DNA of 64,000 nucleotides from Streptomyces rimosus subsp. rimosus. Its GTDB lineage: Bacteria; Actinomycetota; Actinomycetes; Streptomycetales; Streptomycetaceae. Position 1 is the first letter of the stretch. Every line of letters begins with the position of its first letter. A program made the translations under genes and the position numbers. Below the pieces are notes generated by a model. It saw only the letters and a program-made list of their open reading frames with translations. It searched no databases and had not been told where the DNA came from. The stretch is taken from NCBI RefSeq assembly GCF_000720725.1, contig NZ_JOCQ01000044.1, positions 7,147 to 71,146 of the forward strand, given 5' to 3'. Below are positions 57,098 through 64,000 of the stretch, piece by piece.

Positions 57098-57984
57098 CCT
57101 GGCTGCACCTCCGCCATCTCATCCTCACTCCCACCGGCCCGCGCGTCCCGCTGCCCCGCCTCACGGTCGAACTCGTCCGTGACCACCGGTTCGGCCTCCG
57201 TCCCGCCCGTCCAGCGGACCGTCAGCGCCCCCAGTGCCTGATCCTGGTCCAGCTCCACCACCCGCTCCCGGTACAGCTCCAGCAGCGCCAGGAACCGCGC
57301 GACGACGGTGAGCGTGTCGGGCGCGTCCGCCGTCAGCTCCGCGAAACCGGCCGTACCGGCCGCACGCAACCGCGCCACCAGCACCTCGGCCTGCTCCCGT
57401 ACGCTCACCAGCGGCGCGTGGATGTGGTCCACGTACACCTGCGGCCGCGCCTTGGGCTGCATGGCCTTCACGGCCAGCCTGGCGAACCCCTCGGCCCCGA
57501 TGCTGATCACGACCTCGGGCAGCAGCTCGGCGTGGTGCGGCTCCAATCCGACGGTACGGGGGTAGCGGCGCCCCTCGTCCTCCAGGCGCCCGCTGAAGAT
57601 ATCCGCGATGCGCTTGTACGCCCGGTACTGCAGCAGCCGCGCGAACAACAGGTCACGCGCCTCCAGCAACGCGAGATCCGCCTCGTCCTCCACCTCGGCC
57701 ACCGGCAGCAGCCGGGCCGCCTTCAGATCCAGCAAGGTCGCCGCCACGACCAGGAACTCGGTGGTCTGGTCGAGGTCCCAGTCCGGCCCCATGGCCCGGA
57801 TGTGCGCCATGAACTCGTCCGTCACCTTGGACAGGGCGACCTCGGTGACGTCCATCTTGTGCTTGGAAATCAACTGAAGCAGCAGATCGAACGGCCCCTC
57901 GAAGTTCTCCAGCCGAACAGTGAACTTCCCGTCCCCGGCCTCACCGTCCGCGACTGACGGGGCGTGGTCTTCGGTGGTGGGCAT
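57094..57984 (-). CDS. scpA: Segregation and condensation protein A (kleisin)
   Basis: 296 aa. Visible: FTVRLENFEGPFDLLLQLIS near 22, HKMDVTEVALSKVTDEFMAH near 43, TEFLVVAATLLDLKAARLLP near 73, and the C-terminal winged helix FLALLELYRERVVELDQDQA near 244. The C-terminal 35 residues are acidic and Gly-rich. ATG 57984 was chosen because it gives the standard N-terminus; 65 further codons open upstream are non-family sequence crossing repeats. Confidence 0.95.
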   Translation of the reverse strand: MPTTEDHAPSVADGEAGDGKFTVRLENFEGPFDLLLQLISKHKMDVTEVALSKVTDEFMAHIRAMGPDWDLDQTTEFLVVAATLLDLKAARLLPVAEVEDEADLALLEARDLLFARLLQYRAYKRIADIFSGRLEDEGRRYPRTVGLEPHHAELLPEVVISIGAEGFARLAVKAMQPKARPQVYVDHIHAPLVSVREQAEVLVARLRAAGTAGFAELTADAPDTLTVVARFLALLELYRERVVELDQDQALGALTVRWTGGTEAEPVVTDEFDREAGQRDARAGGSEDEMAEVQPG

Positions 57985-58355
57985 CGTGATCCAGGGGGAG
58001 GTTCGGGTTCGACCGTAAAGCGTAGCCCTCCCGGGGGTGACCGGATGTCGGGGCGCGCCCCGGCTGTTTTGCGGTTTGCGTGGTGGGGGTGCGCGTCTGG
58101 CGCGGTCGGTCCGGTGGGTGGGGGCTCGGGGCCACACAGGGGTCACTCTCCCCCAGCCTCCGGCCGGGGGGACCCCCACGTTGCCGGGGACGCGACCTTG
58201 TGTTCATTCGCGGCCGGGGCCTCGGTCGCCTGCGGGGAGACCCCTGTATGTCCCCGAGCCGCTCCGTTTGCGGCTATCCCGCCGCCGTGGCTGCGGTCCC
58301 ACAAACGACACAAGCGGCGGCTCACGCGCGACGCGGAGGCGCCCCCGGCCTGCGC
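57985..58355. other. 371-bp gap in the parA-scpA unit with inverted repeats
   Basis: No gene. Contains the 21-bp inverted repeat at 58124-58259 and, nested inside it, a short C-run/G-run hairpin (58149-58172) of the CTCCCCCAG...GGGGGGACCCCCA type often seen between Streptomyces genes. It separates scpA from the two upstream genes and may hold its promoter. Confidence 0.6.
58124..58259. repeat. Long inverted repeat (21-bp arms, 94-bp interior)
   Basis: Arms 58124-58144 and 58239-58259 match at 19 of 21 positions when inverted (GCTCGGGG.CA.ACAGGGGTC). MITE-like dimensions but no clear target duplication. Confidence 0.65.
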
Positions 58356-59090
58356 CTATACGTGCGCGAGCTTGACCACAGGGTGGGCGCGCACCAAGGC
58401 TCTTTTCCCTCCCCCCACCGGCCCGCACTCGCCCAACCGGCCGGAGGGGGCGTGTAGGGGGCCATCCCCGCAGGCAGCCGGGTGCCCTCGGTTCACTATC
58501 AACCCTTGGAGGCCCCGCAACCGCCGAACAAGAATGCTCGCATCCCCACGGGACTCCAGGTCCGCCAGAACCACCGCCACCGCCTCCCGCACGATCCGCC
58601 CACGATCGACCGCAAGCCCGTGCTCGCCCCGCAGGACCAGCCGCGCGTGCTCCAGATCCATCAGCTCCTCGGCGGAGACGTACACCGTGATCTTCTCGTC
58701 GTGCCGCTCACGCCCGCTGGGACGGCGGTTCGCGCCACGCCCCCGGCGGCGGGCCGGAGCCGTACCGTCGGCCGCCGTGTCAGCGGCCTCCTGCCGACGA
58801 CGCCCCTTCGGGGCAGGGGCGACAGGGGCAGCCGCCTCCGCACCGCGGTCACGCCCACCGTGTTCGGCCGGCGCCGAGCCGTCCGGCTCGCCCCGCCGCG
58901 GGTTCGTATCCTCGCCCGGCGAGGACTCCGCGGGCCCGCCCGGCGCGGGGACACGCGGCGCATCACCGTTGACGCCCCCCGGCCCGCCCCCATTCGCCGC
59001 GGCCGGCCCATTGGCCTTGCGGGGCGCCGGGGACTGCAGCCCCGACCCCCCGGTCGTACGGAACAATTCGTCGGCTCCGGGCAGACTCAC
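58356..59090 (-). CDS. Conserved hypothetical protein between parA and scpA
   Basis: 244 aa, unknown function, conserved at this place in Streptomyces as far as I recall. Residues 1-120 are Pro/Gly/Ala/Arg-rich and disordered. The conserved part at about 126-200 (EKITVYVSAEELMDLEHARL, then AVDRGRIVREAVAVVLADLE) reads like a ribbon-helix-helix DNA-binding fold: a short beta strand followed by two helices. The tail after SILVRRLRG is atypical. GTG 59090 overlaps the parA stop by four bases, so it may be a ParB-like partner of ParA, which is inference. Confidence 0.78.
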   Translation of the reverse strand: MSLPGADELFRTTGGSGLQSPAPRKANGPAAANGGGPGGVNGDAPRVPAPGGPAESSPGEDTNPRRGEPDGSAPAEHGGRDRGAEAAAPVAPAPKGRRRQEAADTAADGTAPARRRGRGANRRPSGRERHDEKITVYVSAEELMDLEHARLVLRGEHGLAVDRGRIVREAVAVVLADLESRGDASILVRRLRGLQGLIVNRGHPAACGDGPLHAPSGRLGECGPVGGGKRALVRAHPVVKLAHV

Positions 59091-60250
59091 TCGGCGTGAC
59101 ACCGGGCGAGCACCTCCCTGGCCAGCTGACGGTAGGCGGCGGCGCCGACGGAGTTGGACGCGTACGTGGTGATGGGTTCGCCCGCGACGGTGGTCTCGGG
59201 GAAGCGCACGGTACGGCCGATGACGGTGTGGTAGACGTGGTCGTCGAACGCCTCGACGACGCGCGCCAGGACCTCCCGGCTGTGCACGGTCCGCGAGTCG
59301 TACATCGTCGCCAGGATGCCGTCGAGTTCCAGGTCGGGGTTGAGCCGCTCCTGGACCTTCTCGATCGTCTCGGTGAGCAGCGCCACACCGCGCAGCGCGA
59401 AGAACTCGCATTCCAGCGGGACGATGACCTTGTGAGCCGCCGTCAGCGCGTTGACGGTCAGCAGGCCGAGGGACGGCTGACAGTCGATGACGATGTAGTC
59501 GTAGTCGGCCATCAGCGGCTTCAGCGCACGCTGGAGCGTCGACTCGCGCGCGACCTCGCTGACCAGCTGGACCTCGGCGGCTGACAAATCGATATTGCTG
59601 GGGAGCAGGTCCATGTTCGGGACCGCGGTCTTCAGCAGCACCTCGTCGGCCGACATGCCCCGCTCCATGAGCAGGTTGTAGACCGTCAGGTCCAGTTCCA
59701 TCGGGTTGACGCCGAGCCCGACGGACAGCGCGCCCTGCGGGTCGAAGTCGACGAGCAGCACCCGCCGTCCGTATTCGGCGAGGGCCGCGCCCAGATTGAT
59801 GGTCGAGGTGGTCTTTCCCACCCCGCCCTTCTGGTTGCACATCGCGATGATTTTGGCGGGGCCGTGGTCCGTCAACGGTCCTGGAATCGGGAAGTAGGGA
59901 AGCGGGCGCCCCGTGGGGCCGACGCGCTCGCGGCGCTGCCGGGCGGCGTCCGGCGCGAGCGTGGCCGCGTATTCGGGGTCCGGCTCGTACTCCGCGTCCG
60001 GGTCGTAGAAGTGCCCCTCGGGCAGGTCGTCGTAGTCGGCGAGCCGGGTGGGTTCGGAGCCACCCCGGTCGCCGGCCATGGCGTTCACGTGATGGCCGTC
60101 CATGCTCTGGTGGGCTGTCGTCGTGGTGCTCTGTTGGGTCGCGAAGGTGTGGACAGCGACGGAGCCGACAGCCTGGAGCCCCGAGGGACCCTGGCCCCGT
60201 GCAACCGCTCCTGGTCGACCACCTCCGGGAGTAAATGTCGACTCATTCAC
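59087..60250 (-). CDS. ParA/Soj family partition ATPase
   Basis: Deviant Walker-type ATPase, 387 aa. MCNQKGGVGKTTSTINLGAA near residue 136 (Walker A with the signature Lys), VLLVDFDPQGALSVGLGVNP near 164, YIVIDCQPSLGLLTVNALTA near 256. Residues 1-125 are a long N-terminal extension, Gly/Thr/Asp/Pro-rich, not in canonical ParA. It is not next to parB/parS and is probably the second, SMC-linked ParA of Streptomyces. AAGGAGGT lies 11 bases before GTG 60250. Confidence 0.9.
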   Translation of the reverse strand: MNESTFTPGGGRPGAVARGQGPSGLQAVGSVAVHTFATQQSTTTTAHQSMDGHHVNAMAGDRGGSEPTRLADYDDLPEGHFYDPDAEYEPDPEYAATLAPDAARQRRERVGPTGRPLPYFPIPGPLTDHGPAKIIAMCNQKGGVGKTTSTINLGAALAEYGRRVLLVDFDPQGALSVGLGVNPMELDLTVYNLLMERGMSADEVLLKTAVPNMDLLPSNIDLSAAEVQLVSEVARESTLQRALKPLMADYDYIVIDCQPSLGLLTVNALTAAHKVIVPLECEFFALRGVALLTETIEKVQERLNPDLELDGILATMYDSRTVHSREVLARVVEAFDDHVYHTVIGRTVRFPETTVAGEPITTYASNSVGAAAYRQLAREVLARCHAE

Positions 60251-60592
60251 AAGTCGTCTTACCTCCTTGGATGTGACCAGGAAACTTATCGATAGGTCAG
60301 CGTGGCACTATGCCGACGGTTGGCGACTCTATGGCGTGTCGGGCGTTCGCAGCAACACAATCCGCCGGACCCGGCCCGATGTGTCGGCAATCGAACATGC
60401 CGATGTCAAGGGTGCAAGCAGCACAAGCGCAAGGTTTCGCGGGTGTGCGAATCGGTTAAACGGTTACGTTCTCGGCGAGTTGAGGACCGCCCGTGCGGTT
60501 TCGGGCGTGCGGCGTGTCGGCGAACGGCCGCGGCCGGGCCTTGAGGACAAGGCCCGGCCGGCAGTGCGTCATTGACGCGCGCTATTGACGTC
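60251..60592. other. 342-bp gap upstream of the parA-like gene
   Basis: Holds the parA-like promoter and the ald terminator. A direct repeat CGGTTA-AA-CGGTTA (60453-60466) is the only other structure noticed. No gene. Confidence 0.5.
60531..60560 (-). terminator. Hairpin terminator of ald
   Basis: A perfect 13-bp stem (60531-60543/60548-60560), loop AGGA, 33 bp past the ald stop. Confidence 0.88.
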
Positions 60593-61717
60593 TCAGCCGA
60601 GGAGCGTGGTCAGGTCGGTGGCCTCCAGGCCGTGCGCCTCGGCGACCGGGCCGTAGACGACCTTGCCGTCGTGGGTGTTCAGACCCTTGGCGAGGGCGGC
60701 GTCACGGCGCAGCGCCTCGACCCAGCCGTTGTTGGCCAGCGAGACGATGTACGGCAGCGTGGCGTTGGTCAGCGCGTAGGTGGAGGTGCTGGGCACCGCG
60801 CCGGGCATGTTGGCCACGCAGTAGAAGACCGAGTTGTGGACCTGGAAGGTCGGCTCGGCGTGGGTGGTGGGACGGGAGTCCTCGAAGCAGCCGCCCTGGT
60901 CGATGGCGATGTCGACAAGGACACTTCCGGGCTTCATCTTGGCGACCAGCTCGTTGGTGACCAGCTTCGGGGCCTTGGCGCCCGGGATGAGCACCGCGCC
61001 CACGACGAGGTCGGCCTCGACGACGGCCTTCTCCAGCTCGTAGGCGTTGGAGACGATCGTCTGCACCTTGGTGCCGAAGATCCGGTCGGCCTCGCGCAGC
61101 TTGTTGATGTCCTTGTCGAGCAGGGTGACGTGGAAGCCGAGGCCCACGGCGATCTGCACGGCGTTCCAGCCGGAGACGCCGCCGCCGATGACGACGGCCT
61201 TGCCCGCGGCCACGCCCGGCACACCGCCCGGCAGCACGCCGCGGCCGCCGGCCTGGCGCATCAGGTGGTACGCGCCGACCTGCGGGGCGATGCGGCCCGC
61301 GACCTCGGACATCGGGGCGAGCAGCGGCAGCTGGCGGCCCGCGGTCTCCACCGTCTCGTAGGCGATGGCGGTGGTACCGGACTCCAGGAGGGCGTCGGTG
61401 CACTCGCGGGAGGCGGCCAGGTGCAGGTAGGTGAAGAGCGTCTGGTCCTTGCGCAGGCGGTGGTACTCCTCCGCGATCGGCTCCTTGACCTTCAGCAGCA
61501 GGTCGGCGGTGGCCCAGACCTCATCGGCGGTGCCGAGGATCTCGGCGCCGGCCGAGACGTACTCCTCGTTCGGGATGGCCGAGCCGAGGCCGGCGTCCTT
61601 CTCGATGAAGACCTGGTGGCCGTGGCGGACCAGCTCGTGCACACCGGCAGGCGTGATCGCCACCCGGAACTCGTTGTTCTTGACCTCGCGGGGGATGCCG
61701 ACCTTCACGTCGATCAC
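60593..61717 (-). CDS. ald: Alanine dehydrogenase
   Basis: NAD-dependent L-alanine dehydrogenase, 374 aa, interconverting alanine with pyruvate and ammonia. Visible: KVGIPREVKNNEFRVAITPA at the start, LFTYLHLAASREC near 93, MSEVAGRIAPQVGAYHLMRQ near 134 (His active site near 95 in TYLHLA), the NAD motif VVIGGGVSGWNAVQIAVGLG near 173, and VDIAIDQGGCFEDSRPTTHA near 268. A GCATGC-GAG-GCATGC repeat at 61752-61766 lies 35 bp upstream. Confidence 0.97.
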   Translation of the reverse strand: MIDVKVGIPREVKNNEFRVAITPAGVHELVRHGHQVFIEKDAGLGSAIPNEEYVSAGAEILGTADEVWATADLLLKVKEPIAEEYHRLRKDQTLFTYLHLAASRECTDALLESGTTAIAYETVETAGRQLPLLAPMSEVAGRIAPQVGAYHLMRQAGGRGVLPGGVPGVAAGKAVVIGGGVSGWNAVQIAVGLGFHVTLLDKDINKLREADRIFGTKVQTIVSNAYELEKAVVEADLVVGAVLIPGAKAPKLVTNELVAKMKPGSVLVDIAIDQGGCFEDSRPTTHAEPTFQVHNSVFYCVANMPGAVPSTSTYALTNATLPYIVSLANNGWVEALRRDAALAKGLNTHDGKVVYGPVAEAHGLEATDLTTLLG

Positions 61718-61751
61718 GGTCCTTGTAAGAGAGCTTGCAGGAAAAATCCAT

Positions 61752-61766
61752 GCATGCGAGGCATGC
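61752..61766. promoter_or_regulatory. Palindromic element upstream of ald
   Basis: GCATGC-GAG-GCATGC, symmetric, 35 bp before the ald start, next to an AT-rich stretch at 61800-61850 with CTTGCAAAG. ald genes are often controlled by Lrp/AsnC-type AldR; binding here is inference. Confidence 0.35.
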
Positions 61767-61873
61767 CGGGACTGACCGCGGTGTCCGCGGCCTGGCCAGT
61801 CTATTTAAGGATTCTCTGTTGTCTAGCCTTGCAAAGCATCAATTACTGAGAGGAGCACCACCGATTTCGTAGG

Positions 61874-64000
61874 TCACTGTGGGTGATCTGAGAGGAGACG
61901 TTCCCCTATCCCCCGATGCAGCCGTGCGGTGGCCGGGTCGCCGAGCCGGTCGAGGGTGTCCGCGATCCGCAGCTGGAGGGCCGCCTCCAGGCGGCCGTCC
62001 CGGGCCTCTGCGGCCAGGGAGAGGGCCGCGGTGCAGGTCCGCAGCGATTCCTCGGGCCGTCCGGCGTACTCCTGCACCCGCGCCACCTCCCCCAGCGCGC
62101 GCGCCTGGCCCGCCACATCGCCCAGCCGCCGGTACGCGCCGTAGGCGGCCCGCCATTCCTTGAGTGCGGCACCCCACCGGGCCGCGTAGGTGTGCACCGC
62201 GCCGATCCGGCCGTGCAGTCGCGCCCCGTCCGCGTTCTCGCCCCGGGTCAGGCGCAGCTCCAGCGCGCGCCCGTACCAGTCGGCGGCCCGCTGCCAGTCC
62301 CCCAGCTCCGTGTAGGTGCCGCCCAGCGACTCCAGTGCCCGTACGGTCGCGATGGGATCCCTGACCTCGCGCGCGGCGCTCAGCGCACCCCGGTAGCGGG
62401 CCATCGCGTCCGTGGTCCGCCCGGCCTGCGCGTCGAGGTCGCCGAGGTTGAGCAGCGCGGCGGCCTGCTCCCGCGCCAGCCCGCGCCGCTCGGCGACCTC
62501 CAGGACGAGACCGTGCAGCCCGTAGAGATCGGGTGCGGCGGCCTCGGCGCCCTGGTGGGCGATGAGCGTACGGACGATCGCGGCCATCAGCCGCCGGTCC
62601 AGCGTGTCCAGCTCGCCTTCCTCGACGGCGATCCGGGCTGCCTCCAGCAGGGCGGGCCGGCGGCTGCGCAGCCAGGCGGCGGCGGACGCGGAAGAGGCGA
62701 AGCGCAGTGAGCGCGGCAGCCCGGCGACCTTCTGCCGGGCCGGGGACCCGGCGGGCTCCCCGAGCGCCCGGCAGGACTGGAGCAGCCGTACGGTGCGCTC
62801 CAGCATCCGCGCGCGGGCGAGCTGGATCTCCGCGGGCCGTTCCTTCGCGTCGAGCGCGGCGCGCACCAGCGGTGCCAGGCAGCCGGGCAGCCCGTACTGT
62901 GCCTGGAGCCCGGCGCTCCCGGCGTACCCGGAGCCGTGCCCCCGCGGGTCGGGTTCCGCGGCTTCCGCGCCTGCTTCCGGAAGGGGCCGCATCAGCCCCC
63001 GGGCGGCGAAGTCCCGCAGGGCCGCCTCGGCGGCGGCGACCGAGCAGCCGGCGAGGGCGGAGGCGATGTGCGCGTCCGCCACACCGGCCGGGGCGAGGGC
63101 AAGCAGCCGTAGCGTACGGGCCGCGACCGGCGGCAGGGAGTCGTACACGAGGCGGAAAGCGCGGGCCAGAGGCCGTCCGCCGGCCGGTTCGCCGGTCTGT
63201 TCCGGCACCTCGCGCAGCGCCTGGAGCAGGTCGGCGACGGAGGATTTGGGCCGTTCGGCGAGCCAGCCGCCCGCCAGCACCAGCGCGGCGGGCCGGCCGC
63301 CGCACTCCTCGGCGACGGCGTCGGCGGAGCGCGGGTCGACGGTGATGCGGGTGGGGCCCGCGTACCGGCTGAGCAGGGCGACGGCGGACGCGTTGTCCAG
63401 GCCGCCCAGGGTGCACGGCCGGACGTCCGTGATGCCGGTGAGCGGGCCTTCGGAGACCGCGACGACCAGGCAGCCGGCGGCGTCCGGCAGCAGCGGTTCG
63501 ACCTGCTCGGCACCGGCCGCGTCGTCCAGCAGCAGCAGTGCGCGGCGCTCGGCGAGGGCCGCGCGCAGCGCCTCGGTCAGCTCGTCCTCGGCGGCGCCGG
63601 GCTGGACCGGGGCGCCGAGTTCGGTGAGCAGGTCGCGGGCGACGAGGTCGAGGGGTACGGGGACGCCGCCGGGGGTGGTCAGGGCGACGCGCAGTACTCC
63701 GTCGGGGTAGTCGTCGGCGAGTTGCCGGGCCAGTTCGGCGGCGAGGGCGCTGCGTCCGGAGCCGGGCCGCCCGGCGATCAGCAGGACGCGGCTGCGGGCG
63801 CCCCGGCGGCCGGAGAGGGTGTCCAGGCCGGTACGGGCGATGTCGGCGCGCAGCGCCTTCAGTTCGCGGCGGCGGCCGATGAAGCCGCCGGGCGCGGTGG
63901 CGGCGGGCGGCACGGTCCGGCGGGCGGGCGGGCGGCGGGTGCCCGGGCGGTCGGCGGCGCGCCCGCCGTCGGCCGCGTCCGCGCCGTCCGCGTCCGGCCC
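61874..64000 (-). CDS. STAND/NB-ARC-like ATPase with TPR repeats (5' end outside window)
   Basis: Multidomain protein; at least 709 codons lie in the window and the frame is open to the right edge, so the N-terminus is missing. A GTG at 63913 would start just before FIGRRRELKALRADI and is possible but not compelling. The NTPase domain is FIGRRREL..., P-loop LIAGRPGSGRSALAAELA (Arg where Lys is expected), Walker B RRALLLLDDAAGAEQ, and winged-helix part. From about residue 490 of the 679-aa version there are TPR-like helices (RGLAREQAAALLNLGDLDAQ, LGDWQRAADWYGRALELRLT). Such proteins act as signal-responsive regulators; target unknown. Confidence 0.8.
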   Translation of the reverse strand, partial: GPDADGADAADGGRAADRPGTRRPPARRTVPPAATAPGGFIGRRRELKALRADIARTGLDTLSGRRGARSRVLLIAGRPGSGRSALAAELARQLADDYPDGVLRVALTTPGGVPVPLDLVARDLLTELGAPVQPGAAEDELTEALRAALAERRALLLLDDAAGAEQVEPLLPDAAGCLVVAVSEGPLTGITDVRPCTLGGLDNASAVALLSRYAGPTRITVDPRSADAVAEECGGRPAALVLAGGWLAERPKSSVADLLQALREVPEQTGEPAGGRPLARAFRLVYDSLPPVAARTLRLLALAPAGVADAHIASALAGCSVAAAEAALRDFAARGLMRPLPEAGAEAAEPDPRGHGSGYAGSAGLQAQYGLPGCLAPLVRAALDAKERPAEIQLARARMLERTVRLLQSCRALGEPAGSPARQKVAGLPRSLRFASSASAAAWLRSRRPALLEAARIAVEEGELDTLDRRLMAAIVRTLIAHQGAEAAAPDLYGLHGLVLEVAERRGLAREQAAALLNLGDLDAQAGRTTDAMARYRGALSAAREVRDPIATVRALESLGGTYTELGDWQRAADWYGRALELRLTRGENADGARLHGRIGAVHTYAARWGAALKEWRAAYGAYRRLGDVAGQARALGEVARVQEYAGRPEESLRTCTAALSLAAEARDGRLEAALQLRIADTLDRLGDPATARLHRGIGERLLSDHPQ

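Noticed and set aside
59087..60592. parS site near the ParA-like gene
   Set aside because: No GTTTCACGTGAAAC-like sequence in the window.
1..64000. tRNA genes, CRISPR arrays, insertion sequences, prophage genes
   Set aside because: None seen: no T-loop-like GGTTCGAATCC contexts, no regular spaced repeats, no transposase or integrase motifs.

Overview
The window is chromosomal DNA of a Streptomyces (or a very close relative). GC is very high throughout, third codon positions are almost all G/C, GTG and TTG starts are common, and genes are packed with 4-base ATGA/GTGA overlaps. Family content agrees: streptogrisin proteases, subtilisin inhibitor SSI, a SepF-like protein, the gvpOAFGYZJLSK gas-vesicle order, Rpf lysozyme-like proteins and an aroH-tyrA-cmk-plsC-der cluster. 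Both ends are cut inside genes: a DnaE-type polymerase on the left and a STAND/TPR ATPase on the right. No tRNA, rRNA, CRISPR array, transposase or phage gene was seen.

Left third (1-24.9 kb). dnaE and an ABC-2-type membrane protein are followed by a divergent SDR oxidoreductase/TetR pair with a clear operator palindrome, htpG, a subtilisin inhibitor, an ornithine-lipid operon (olsB-olsA-dedA), two secreted streptogrisin-like proteases around a slipin, and a four-gene flavin operon (FAD protein, two luciferase-like monooxygenases, DUF1684) that looks like organosulfur use. A cysteine-ended leader peptide with its own terminator hairpin sits beside this operon but reads the other way, with no obvious target gene. 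Then come a SepF-like protein, a glutaryl-CoA-dehydrogenase-like enzyme and a DHA2 drug exporter.

Middle (25-45 kb). A PIG-V-like mannosyltransferase, a PAP2 phosphatase and a small I78 inhibitor precede a complete ten-gene gas-vesicle operon (28.36-33.55 kb). After it come a lone cytochrome oxidase subunit I gene, a WYL regulator, a small hydrophobic protein, an unknown protein, and a branched-chain-amino-acid-type ABC system. That system has two divergent lipoproteins, a two-helix membrane protein, a single polypeptide fusing both permeases and one ATPase, and a second ATPase whose Walker A lysine is arginine.

Right third (44-64 kb). Two Rpf muralytic proteins and two Streptomyces-type hypotheticals are followed by the aromatic amino acid/nucleotide/GTPase operon aroH-tyrA-cmk-plsC-der, a YidB-like protein, and a small module of two nucleotidyltransferases and an ADP-ribosylglycohydrolase headed by a long palindrome. 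The chromosome-maintenance operon parA-(unknown)-scpA-scpB-rluB follows, then ald and the STAND protein. Most transcription units end in strong GC hairpins, which are listed. The likeliest places for new biology are the orphan cysteine attenuator, the asymmetric ABC transporter, and the nucleotidyltransferase/ADP-ribosylglycohydrolase module with its palindromic operator.
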